A stretch of 5,218 nucleotides of DNA from Burkholderiaceae bacterium. Its GTDB lineage: Bacteria > Pseudomonadota > Gammaproteobacteria > Burkholderiales > Burkholderiaceae_D. Numbering within the stretch: position 1 is the stretch's first letter; each line of letters opens with the position of its first letter. Shown here one piece after another: positions 1 to 4,620 of the stretch. Made by a program: the position numbers and the translations under genes. The stretch is taken from the NCBI GenBank assembly GCA_019752915.1, contig JAIELO010000287.1:1-5218 (forward strand), written 5' to 3'. The notes below the pieces were generated by a model. The model saw only the letters and a list, made by a program, of their open reading frames with translations, searched no databases and had not been told where the DNA came from.

Positions 1-143
<143 letters not shown>

Positions 144-150
144 CAAACAA

Positions 151-217
151 TTGGCAAAATAATAGGGGACGTAACGATATTTTTTTAATATCGTTACGTC
201 CCCAATTATTTTGCCAA
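151..217. repeat. Near-perfect 31-bp inverted repeat (REP/MITE-like or bidirectional terminator)
   Basis: The arms 151-181 and 187-217 are reverse complements except for one A/A mismatch (164 against 204), with a five-T loop at 182-186. The arm runs from TTGGCAAAATAAT through GGGGACGTAACGATAT. It begins eight bases after the anmK stop. On the plus strand the stem is followed by CTTTTT (218-223), so it could end anmK transcription. The stem is much longer than an ordinary terminator needs, and its base is AT-rich with a GC-richer middle, which is more like a dispersed palindromic element. No target-site duplication is evident. Whether it is repeated elsewhere in the genome cannot be seen from here. 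Confidence 0.85.
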
Positions 218-226
218 CTTTTTGCG

Positions 227-264
227 AAAAAAACGGCGGAGCAACCGGAGTTGCGCCGCCGTTT
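227..264 (-). terminator. Rho-independent terminator of erpA
   Basis: Read on the minus strand, arms 250-264 and 231-245 form a stem of about 15 bp with one A/G mismatch (240/255) around a four-base loop. The stem includes the GC-rich block CGGCGG/CCGCCG. It runs straight into seven T residues (complement of A227-233). It lies about 40 bases past the erpA stop and faces away from it. On the plus strand there are only three T residues after the stem, so it works best for the erpA side. Confidence 0.85.
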
Positions 265-270
265 GTGCAT

Positions 271-288
271 CGCCGGCTGAGGCCGGCG
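271..288 (-). other. Hairpin between erpA stop and its terminator
   Basis: CGCCGGC (271-277) and GCCGGCG (282-288) are perfectly complementary around a four-base loop, TGAG on the plus strand. There is no T-run, so it is not itself an intrinsic terminator. It lies in the erpA 3' UTR between the stop codon (305-307) and the terminator stem (227-264). It may protect the 3' end of the mRNA or help pausing. The sequence is highly GC-rich, and function is inferred only from position. Confidence 0.5.
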
Positions 289-304
289 CGCGTAACTGGA
301 ACTC

Positions 305-667
305 TTAGACCGAGAACGAGGAACCGCAGCCGCAGGTGGACGAGGCGGTTGGGTTCTTGATCACGAACTGGGCACCTTCGAGGTCGTCCTTGTAGTCGAT
401 CTCGGCGCCAACCAGATACTGGTAGCTCATCGAGTCGATCAACAGCTGGACGCCGTTTTTGACCATAGTGGTGTCGTCTTCGTTGACGATTTCATCAAAC
501 GTAAAACCGTACTGGAAGCCGGAGCAGCCGCCACCCTGTACGAATACGCGCAGTTTCAAATCCGGATTGCCTTCTTCTTCGATCAGTTGGGCGACTTTTT
601 CAGCCGCGCTATCGGTGAAGATAATTGGTGCTGGCATTACATCTTGTGCGTCGGCGACAGCGTTCAT
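305..667 (-). CDS. erpA: Iron-sulfur cluster insertion protein ErpA (A-type carrier)
   Basis: This 120-residue cytoplasmic protein has the A-type carrier (HesB/IscA-like) fold. The three cluster-binding cysteines are all present: C48 in [11 protein letters not shown], and C112 and C114 in the C-terminal [10 protein letters not shown]. The family accepts Fe-S clusters from the Isc scaffold machinery and delivers them to apo-enzymes such as the isoprenoid enzymes IspG and IspH; those targets are family knowledge, not visible here. Length is normal, allowing for a slightly extended N-terminus. The start at 667 is supported by AGGAGT (complement of 673-678) five bases upstream. A TATAAT lies at 698-703, so the gene probably has its own promoter in the 51-bp gap after the bactofilin gene. 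The transcript ends at the terminator at 227-264. The specific assignment ErpA rather than IscA rests on the full-length resemblance and the betaproteobacterial context beside anmK and argC. Confidence 0.95.
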   Translation of the reverse strand: MNAVADAQDVMPAPIIFTDSAAEKVAQLIEEEGNPDLKLRVFVQGGGCSGFQYGFTFDEIVNEDDTTMVKNGVQLLIDSMSYQYLVGAEIDYKDDLEGAQFVIKNPTASSTCGCGSSFSV

Positions 668-684
668 TTCAGACTCCTACGTAA

Positions 685-703
685 ATCAATTTGATCCATT
701 ATA
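685..703 (-). promoter_or_regulatory. Putative erpA promoter with 11-bp palindrome near the start site
   Basis: The minus strand carries a perfect TATAAT -10 hexamer (complement of 698-703). No good -35 is visible at 16-18 bp spacing, which suggests an activated or weak promoter. The expected start is near 691, giving a leader of about 24 nt. A perfect palindrome ATCAA-T-TTGAT (685-695) covers that start site and could be an operator. The promoter is inferred from the hexamer and its position only. Confidence 0.5.
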
Positions 704-718
704 GACCTTTGGCAAAAA

Positions 719-1090
719 TCATGCTCTCGGACGCATAATCGCTGCCACCCGACCAGCCTTCTCCAACGGGTGCATTTTCCCTATCACCCTAGCGCCAGCA
801 TGCATTTCCAGCACGCGGTACCAGACATCCCCGATGATACAGGCATGCGGCTGCATTTCAAGCAAATGCGCGCACATCACGCAACCTTTTATTTCGCCGT
901 TCAGGATCAGGTGATCGCAGCAGACCTCGCCTTCCACCCGGCCCTGCCCGGCAATCAGGAGCAAACTCTCCTGTCCGGCTTCGGCCACCACATTGCCGAT
1001 CACCACGCCATCGATACGCAAGCCACCACGGAACATCAGATGGCCGACCACACGCATCTGTTCGCCGATCAGGCTGTCGATCTCTGTCAT
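719..1090 (-). CDS. Small bactofilin-family (polymer-forming cytoskeletal) protein
   Basis: This 123-residue protein has no signal peptide or membrane segment. From about residue 8 (LIGEQMRVVGHLMFRGGLRIDG) to 105 it shows the bactofilin pattern of repeating short beta strands with G-x-V-x-G turns, for example GRVEGEV, GEIKGCV and IIGDVWYRVLEM. This pattern forms a right-handed beta-helix that self-assembles into filaments. Bactofilins scaffold cell-wall or envelope machinery in several bacteria; the job of this copy is unknown. It is unusually rich in cysteine (C57, C58, C70, C73, C84) and histidine in the central coils. The start at 1090 precedes the conserved SLIGE segment and has a modest GGAAAG (complement of 1097-1102) six bases upstream; M12 is a less likely start. 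It lies between argC and erpA on the same strand, with 66 and 51 bp gaps, so cotranscription is possible. Confidence 0.82.
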   Translation of the reverse strand: MTEIDSLIGEQMRVVGHLMFRGGLRIDGVVIGNVVAEAGQESLLLIAGQGRVEGEVCCDHLILNGEIKGCVMCAHLLEMQPHACIIGDVWYRVLEMHAGARVIGKMHPLEKAGRVAAIMRPRA

Positions 1091-1156
1091 GGCAGGCTTT
1101 CCGCAGGCGGGGACGGGACTTTCTAATCTACCCGCCGCGGATCTGCCGCCTTTGAT

Positions 1157-2194
1157 TTAAGGCAGCAGCGCGATCTGGTTCAGGCCCGTGTCTTCTGCCA
1201 GACCGAACATCAGGTTCATACACTGCACGGCCTGACCGGAAGCGCCTTTCACCAGATTGTCCTGCACCACCAGCACGATCACGGTGTTGCCATTGCCGGG
1301 ACGGTGCAGCGCCAGACGCAGCATGTTGGAACCGCGCGTGGAGCGGGTTTCCGGATGCGAGCCGAATGGCATCACGTCGACGAATGGCTCATCCTTGTAT
1401 TGCTCTTCGAACAGCGCTTGCAGGGCTTCGTTGCTGATCTCGCGGGTCAGGCGCGCGTACAGGGTCGAGTGCATGCCACGGATCATCGGTACCAGATGCG
1501 GGGTGAACACCAGCTCAACCGGCGTAGCGCTGAATTTCTGCAGCTGTGCCACGGTTTCCGGGGTGTGACGGTGACCGGCCACGCCATAGGCTTTGAAGTT
1601 GTCGCTCGATTCCGAGAACAGGGTGCCGATTTCCGCCTTGCGGCCTGCGCCGGACACGCCCGATTTGCAGTCGGCAATCAGGCCAGCGGCGTCGATCACG
1701 CCCGCTTTCAGCAGCGGATAGTAGCCCAGCTGCATGGTGGTCGGGTAGCAACCGGGATTGGCCACCAGACGTGCCTGGCTGATCGCATCACGGTTCAGCT
1801 CGGCCAGACCGTAAGCAGCCTCTTCCAGCAGTTCCGGGCAGGTGTGCTCGATTTTGTACCATTGTTCGAACACGGCGCGGTCCTTGATGCGGAAATCGGC
1901 CGCCAGATCGATGACTTTCACGCCAGCGGCCAGCAGTTCCGGCGCTTGCGCCATGGCCACACCGTGCGGGGTGGCGAAGAACACCACGTCGCACTGGCGC
2001 AGGTCAGCCTTGTCCGGCGCCGAAAACGCCAGATTGACGCGCCCGCGCAGCGACGGGAACATGTCCGCCACCGGCAGACCGTCTTCCTTGCGCGAGGTGA
2101 TCGCGGTCAGCTGCACATCGGGATGGACGGCCAGCAGGCGCAACAATTCCACTCCGGTATATCCGGTGCCACCGACGATGCCAACTTTGATCAT
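1157..2194 (-). CDS. argC: N-acetyl-gamma-glutamyl-phosphate reductase
   Basis: This 345-residue cytoplasmic enzyme reduces N-acetyl-glutamyl-phosphate to the semialdehyde with NADPH, the third step of arginine synthesis. The N-terminal dinucleotide-binding motif is [15 protein letters not shown] (residues 7-21). The catalytic cysteine is C149 in [14 protein letters not shown]. The SGVSGAGR segment (178-185) and GHRHTPE (207-213), which carries the active-site histidine region of the family, are intact. [12 protein letters not shown] follows at 233-244. Length is typical for the form of about 340-350 residues. The start at 2194 begins directly with the nucleotide-binding strand ([11 protein letters not shown]) and has AAGGAA (complement of 2200-2205) five bases upstream. 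It is separated from rpsI by a strong terminator, so it needs its own promoter. A possible extended -10 lies at 2249-2257. No other arginine genes are in the window. Confidence 0.97.
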   Translation of the reverse strand: MIKVGIVGGTGYTGVELLRLLAVHPDVQLTAITSRKEDGLPVADMFPSLRGRVNLAFSAPDKADLRQCDVVFFATPHGVAMAQAPELLAAGVKVIDLAADFRIKDRAVFEQWYKIEHTCPELLEEAAYGLAELNRDAISQARLVANPGCYPTTMQLGYYPLLKAGVIDAAGLIADCKSGVSGAGRKAEIGTLFSESSDNFKAYGVAGHRHTPETVAQLQKFSATPVELVFTPHLVPMIRGMHSTLYARLTREISNEALQALFEEQYKDEPFVDVMPFGSHPETRSTRGSNMLRLALHRPGNGNTVIVLVVQDNLVKGASGQAVQCMNLMFGLAEDTGLNQIALLP

Positions 2195-2248
2195 ATTCGT
2201 TCCTTGAATGAGGTAATACGGAAAGGTAATGCGAAAAATAAGGCGCCC

Positions 2249-2257
2249 ATTTTAGCA
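2249..2257 (-). promoter_or_regulatory. Possible extended -10 promoter of argC
   Basis: The minus strand reads TGCTAAAAT (complement of 2249-2257), which fits an extended -10 element TGn followed by TAAAAT. No recognisable -35 lies 16-18 bp upstream; that region instead holds a small GC-rich dyad (GCTGC/GCAGC, 2260-2273). The predicted start near 2242 gives a 5' UTR of roughly 48 nt. A promoter is expected here because the rpsI terminator lies just upstream, but the exact site is a guess. Confidence 0.35.
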
Positions 2258-2305
2258 GGGCTGCACGGGCAGCGCAGTGTCTCGCAAAGCACCGGCCCAG
2301 ATAGC

Positions 2306-2341
2306 AAAAAAGCCGCCCGACACAAGGCCGGCGGCTTTTTT
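2306..2341 (-). terminator. Intrinsic terminator of the rplM-rpsI operon
   Basis: Arms 2306-2317 and 2330-2341 pair over 12 bp: six GC pairs (GCCGCC/GGCGGC) flanked by six A/T pairs, around a 12-base loop. On the minus strand the stem ends in six T residues. It lies 38-73 bases beyond the rpsI stop. The A- and T-tracts make it symmetrical, so it could act in both directions, but both flanking genes are on the minus strand. Confidence 0.9.
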
Positions 2342-2346
2342 GATGA

Positions 2347-2364
2347 TGCGCTGCAAGCAGCGCA
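2347..2364 (-). other. Hairpin between rpsI stop and the terminator
   Basis: TGCGCTG (2347-2353) and CAGCGCA (2358-2364) pair perfectly over 7 bp around a four-base loop (CAAG on the plus strand). It lies 14 bases past the rpsI stop and just before the terminator stem at 2306-2341. It has no T-run of its own. It has the same size (7-bp stem, four-base loop) and relative position as the hairpin in the erpA 3' UTR. Confidence 0.5.
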
Positions 2365-2378
2365 CCAGAGCGTGAAAA

Positions 2379-2771
2379 TTAACGCTTCGAGAATTGTTTT
2401 GCGCGACGTGCTTTGCGCAGACCAACTTTTTTACGTTCAACTTCACGTGCATCGCGGGTTACGAAGCCAGCGCGTGCCAGATCGCCCTTCAGGCCCGAAT
2501 CGTAGTCGATCAGAGCGCGGGTGATACCGTGACGAACTGCACCTGCCTGGCCGGACTCGCCGCCGCCGTGTACGTTGACTTTGATGTCGAAACGTTCAAC
2601 GTTGCCGGTCAGTTCCAGTGGTTGACGAATAACCATCAGGCCGGTTTCGCGCGAGAAGTATTCCGACGCTGGCTTGCCGTTAACGATGATTTGGCCAGTG
2701 CCAACTTTGATGAACACACGAGCTACTGCACTCTTGCGACGGCCGGTGCCGTAATTGTAGTTACCGATCAT
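2379..2771 (-). CDS. rpsI: 30S ribosomal protein S9
   Basis: This is a 130-residue ribosomal protein of normal bacterial length. It opens with [15 protein letters not shown] (residues 6-20), carries the S9 signature [19 protein letters not shown] (69-87), and ends in a basic tail ([20 protein letters not shown]). In known ribosomes the SKR end of that tail reaches the P-site tRNA. It is the second gene of the rplM-rpsI operon, nine bases after the rplM stop. Its Shine-Dalgarno sequence TAAGGAA (complement of 2777-2783) includes the rplM TAA stop, so translation of the two genes is probably coupled. The transcript ends at the terminator at 2306-2341. All conserved segments look intact. Confidence 0.98.
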   Translation of the reverse strand: MIGNYNYGTGRRKSAVARVFIKVGTGQIIVNGKPASEYFSRETGLMVIRQPLELTGNVERFDIKVNVHGGGESGQAGAVRHGITRALIDYDSGLKGDLARAGFVTRDAREVERKKVGLRKARRAKQFSKR

Positions 2772-2780
2772 GTCAGTTCC

Positions 2781-3209
2781 TTAGATTTCGAGTGCTTTAG
2801 GTTGCTGAGCAGCGTGCGGGTGCGAACCTTCAGCGTACACTTTCAGCTTCTTGATCATTGCGTAGCCCAGTGGGCCTTTTGGCAACATACCCTTAACGGC
2901 TTTTTCCAGAGCACGGCCTGGGAAACGCTGTTGCATTTTCAGGAAGTTGGTCTCATAGATGCCACCTGGGTAGCCCGAGTGACGGTAGTAGGTCTTCTCG
3001 GTTGCTTTGGTGCCGGTCACGCGCAGTTTGCCTGCGTTAACGATCACGATGTAATCGCCGGTGTCGACGTGAGGAGTAAATTCTGGCTTGTGTTTGCCGC
3101 GCAGTCGGAGTGCCACTTCGCTGGCAACACGTCCGAGGACTTTGTCCGTCGCGTCAATCACGAACCAATCGCGCTGGACTTCATGTCCTTTTGCGGAAAA
3201 AGTTTTCAT
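2781..3209 (-). CDS. rplM: 50S ribosomal protein L13
   Basis: This 142-residue protein of the large subunit has the standard L13 length and motifs. These are [16 protein letters not shown] (15-30), the GDYIVIVNA strand (51-59), [10 protein letters not shown] (74-83), and the family signature running from [13 protein letters not shown] to VYAEGSHPH (103-132). L13 is an early-assembly 23S rRNA-binding protein. The start at 3209 follows AGGAAG (complement of 3215-3220) at five bases. It is the first gene of the operon with rpsI and has a clear promoter at 3313-3342 and a leader of about 97 nt. In E. coli L13 represses its own operon through the leader; whether this leader works the same way is not shown by the sequence. 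Confidence 0.98.
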   Translation of the reverse strand: MKTFSAKGHEVQRDWFVIDATDKVLGRVASEVALRLRGKHKPEFTPHVDTGDYIVIVNAGKLRVTGTKATEKTYYRHSGYPGGIYETNFLKMQQRFPGRALEKAVKGMLPKGPLGYAMIKKLKVYAEGSHPHAAQQPKALEI

Positions 3210-3306
3210 GTTGACTTCCTAAATAATAAAACACGCTCAAATGGTGGTTCCGCCATTGCTTCAGCGGACTCGGCCTTCTTATTTACTTTCCTGAGCGAAC
3301 GGAAAG
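3210..3306 (-). promoter_or_regulatory. Structured 5' leader of rplM-rpsI
   Basis: The interval between the predicted start site and the rplM start codon is about 97 nt with no good ORF. On the minus strand CGCTCA (complement of 3292-3297) can pair with TGAGCG (complement of 3234-3239), closing a domain. Inside it, TCCGC and GCGGA (3249-3253 and 3264-3268) form one hairpin. An overlapping AATGG/CCATT pairing would exclude that hairpin. Mutually exclusive folds in an r-protein leader are what autoregulation by L13 would need, but this is inference. Confidence 0.4.
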
Positions 3307-3312
3307 CCGACA

Positions 3313-3342
3313 AGTATAAGCGCATTTCCCGATCCGAGTCAA
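3313..3342 (-). promoter_or_regulatory. Sigma70-type promoter of rplM-rpsI
   Basis: On the minus strand a -35 TTGACT (complement of 3337-3342) and a -10 TATACT (complement of 3313-3318) are separated by 18 bp. Each hexamer matches the consensus at five of six positions. The predicted start is near 3306. It is the best promoter in the window, as expected for a ribosomal protein operon. Confidence 0.8.
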
Positions 3343-3407
3343 GGCCAGATGCTGGCCGGCTGCGGCTTGCCGGGCTGGGCGCGCCCGCTCGCTGCTGCCG
3401 GCGCCGG
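3343..3407. promoter_or_regulatory. Cluster of three GC-rich palindromes between divergent promoters
   Basis: Three perfect dyads lie in 65 bp. They are GGCCAG-ATG-CTGGCC (3343-3357), which abuts the rplM -35; GGGCGCGCCC (3377-3386); and CCGGCGCCGG (3398-3407), which sits just upstream of the possible -10 of the OsmC-family gene. They could be operator sites or simply reflect the very high local GC content. No known regulator motif was recognised. Confidence 0.35.
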
Positions 3408-3414
3408 AGTCCAT

Positions 3415-3420
3415 TACAAT
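3415..3420 (+). promoter_or_regulatory. Possible -10 element of the OsmC-family gene
   Basis: TACAAT lies 27 bp upstream of the start codon in otherwise very GC-rich DNA. The position 17 bp further upstream (3392-3397, CTGCTG) is a poor -35. The predicted start near 3427 gives a 5' UTR of about 20 nt. Weak evidence, position-based. Confidence 0.35.
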
Positions 3421-3446
3421 ACGGCCAACCTTTACACGCGGAGAGC

Positions 3447-3872
3447 ATGATGGAATGCAAAGTTAGCTGGAATGGCCCTTCGGGCATGAGTTTTTTGGCG
3501 CAAACCGGTTCCGGCCATCTGGTCAGCATGGACGGTGCCCCGGAAGGCGGCGGTCACAATCTGGCGCCGCGTCCGATGGAAATGGTATTGCTAGGCACGG
3601 GTGGCTGCTCGGCCTATGACGTGGTGCTGATCCTGAAAAAAGGCCGCGCCGATGTGCGCGGCTGCGAATGCACGCTCAAAGCCGAACGCGCCGAGACCGA
3701 ACCGAAAGTCTTCACCAGCATCCACTTCCACTTCACCGTCACCGGCAAGGATCTGAAACCGGAAGCCGTGGAACGGGCCGTAAAGCTGTCGCACGAGAAA
3801 TATTGCTCGGCCTCGATCATGCTCGCCAAAACCGCCAGCATGAGCCACTCTTTCGAAATTATCGAAGCTTGA
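3447..3872 (+). CDS. OsmC/Ohr-family protein, YhfA-like
   Basis: This 141-residue cytoplasmic protein belongs to the OsmC/Ohr superfamily. It resembles the E. coli YhfA branch in MDGAPEGGGHNLAPRPMEMVLLGTGGCSAYDVV (start about residue 28) and in VTGKDLKPEAVERAVKLSHEKYCSASIML (98-126). The two reactive cysteines of the superfamily are C54 (GGCSAYD) and C120 (KYCSAS). In OsmC and Ohr these form the thiol peroxidase pair; the substrate of the YhfA branch is not established. Extra cysteines occur at C4, C73 and C75. GGAG (3440-3443) lies three bases before the ATG at 3447 and six before a second ATG at 3450, so the true start may be 3450. The reading frame is open far upstream across rplM and rpsI in antisense, but homology begins here. 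The gene is divergent from rplM and converges on coq7. Confidence 0.88.
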   Translation: MMECKVSWNGPSGMSFLAQTGSGHLVSMDGAPEGGGHNLAPRPMEMVLLGTGGCSAYDVVLILKKGRADVRGCECTLKAERAETEPKVFTSIHFHFTVTGKDLKPEAVERAVKLSHEKYCSASIMLAKTASMSHSFEIIEA

Positions 3873-3889
3873 TCTAGATCTGATCTAGA
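3873..3889. repeat. 17-bp palindrome directly after the OsmC-family stop codon
   Basis: TCTAGATCTGATCTAGA is a perfect palindrome around a single central T (3881). It begins at the base after the TGA stop (3870-3872). Overlapping this, TGATCTAGA occurs twice as a direct repeat (3870-3878 and 3881-3889), the first copy including the stop codon. It contains two CTAG tetramers, usually scarce in proteobacterial DNA. It lies in the 42-bp gap between the convergent OsmC-family and coq7 genes. It could be a weak hairpin at the transcript ends, though there is no T-run. Confidence 0.6.
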
Positions 3890-3914
3890 CGTAGTAAGCG
3901 GTGCTGGTCATCAC

Positions 3915-4523
3915 CTAGCCCATCACCGCCATCACTGCCTGCACCGGTGCCGGCGTGGCCGTGGCACCAAGTGCATGCGCGGCCGCACCGTGCTCGATTT
4001 CATCAATGCGCATCTGGTCCACAATGGCGCGCGAACGGCCATCCTGCGCCGGCAATTGATCCAGATGACTGAGCAGGTGCGCTTCCACCTGACGCTCCGT
4101 TTCCACTACAAAGCCCAGACTGGTGCCATCGCCCAGCACCGCCGCCACCGTACCCAGCGCATACGCGCCGGCGTAGAACAGCGGATTGAGCACGCTGATA
4201 TGCGACTGCAACTCGCCTAGCCGCTCGGCAGTCCAGGCCAGATGATCTTCTTCTTCGCGTCCGGCCTGCTCGAACTGGGCGCGGATTTCCGCCGTCTTGG
4301 CAAACCGGCTCTGCGAGTTATACAGGGCCTGCGCGCAGACCTCCCCCACATGATTGACCCGCATCAGCCCGGCGCTATGACGGCGCTCGGCATCGCTCAA
4401 TTCAGCTTCGGCGATGTGCCGTGCCGGAGTCGGACGCGACGCCGACGCCACGCCGGTAATCACGCGCAGCGCCTTGTCGGCGCCAGAGATAAAACGGTCC
4501 AGTGGAGTGTGGTGGAAAGCCAT
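3915..4523 (-). CDS. coq7: Demethoxyubiquinone hydroxylase Coq7
   Basis: This 202-residue protein is a carboxylate-bridged di-iron monooxygenase of the Coq7/CLK-1 family. It hydroxylates the C6 position of 3-demethoxyubiquinol in ubiquinone synthesis and sits on the inner face of the cytoplasmic membrane. The expected iron ligands are present: E61 in [13 protein letters not shown]91 and H94 in EEEDHLAW, E143 in [10 protein letters not shown], and E175 and H178 in RIDEIEHGA. Spacing of the first four ligands matches the known family members. The hydrophobic stretch [19 protein letters not shown] (113-131) fits the membrane-interacting region. The start at 4523 has only a weak purine-rich ribosome site, but the protein begins like its relatives ([12 protein letters not shown]). 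A perfect TATAAT at 4551-4556 gives a short leader of about 20 nt. The gene converges on the OsmC-family gene; no other ubi genes are in the window. Confidence 0.96.
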   Translation of the reverse strand: MAFHHTPLDRFISGADKALRVITGVASASRPTPARHIAEAELSDAERRHSAGLMRVNHVGEVCAQALYNSQSRFAKTAEIRAQFEQAGREEEDHLAWTAERLGELQSHISVLNPLFYAGAYALGTVAAVLGDGTSLGFVVETERQVEAHLLSHLDQLPAQDGRSRAIVDQMRIDEIEHGAAAHALGATATPAPVQAVMAVMG

Positions 4524-4544
4524 AGCAAACTCGAGAATAAGGAA

Positions 4545-4562
4545 GCGCCTATTATACGGCGC
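4545..4562 (-). promoter_or_regulatory. coq7 promoter: TATAAT inside an inverted repeat
   Basis: The minus strand has a perfect TATAAT (complement of 4551-4556), 28 bp upstream of the coq7 start codon. It is enclosed by a perfect 5-bp inverted repeat, GCGCC (4545-4549) and GGCGC (4558-4562). No good -35 is seen at 16-18 bp (the region reads ACGGGAAA on the minus strand). A protein binding this dyad would block the promoter; a regulator is only hypothetical. Confidence 0.5.
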
Positions 4563-4563
4563 A

Positions 4564-4617
4564 TAGCCTGATTTTCCCGTTTAGCCTAGCCGGCAGTGGG
4601 CGCTTAGCCGCTTAGCC
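4564..4617. repeat. Short TAGCC repeats between coq7 and the 148-residue gene
   Basis: TAGCC occurs five times, at 4564, 4582, 4587, 4605 and 4613. The last two lie in an exact tandem duplication of GCTTAGCC (4602-4609 and 4610-4617). On the minus strand these lie just after the TAG stop of the upstream gene and supply another in-frame TAA (complement of 4612-4614). They do not form a convincing terminator. They may be slippage products of low-constraint spacer DNA. Confidence 0.5.
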
Positions 4618-4620
4618 GGA

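Noticed and set aside
459..1126. Plus-strand frames opposite erpA and the bactofilin gene (459-704 and 770-1126)
   Set aside because: Shadows of the real minus-strand genes; no ribosome site or domain support.
1091..1156. Possible terminator between argC and the bactofilin gene
   Set aside because: GGCGGG (1106-1111) and CCCGCC (1131-1136) can pair, but the loop is 19 bases and no T-run follows on the minus strand, so readthrough from argC is at least as likely.
1304..2524. 406-codon plus-strand open frame opposite argC
   Set aside because: It lies antisense to the clearly real argC with intact active-site motifs; its translation is His/Gln/Arg-rich without recognisable domains, as expected of an antisense frame of GC-rich coding DNA.
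3206..3529. 107-codon minus-strand frame across the rplM upstream region
   Set aside because: It overlaps the rplM promoter and leader and the start of the OsmC-family gene. Its sequence looks non-conserved and basic, without motifs.
2394..3872. 492-codon plus-strand frame joining antisense of rpsI and rplM to the OsmC-family protein
   Set aside because: The real protein begins at 3447 or 3450, where homology and a ribosome site start. The upstream part is antisense to two ribosomal protein genes and crosses their promoter. The long stop-free frame is striking but not evidence of a fusion.
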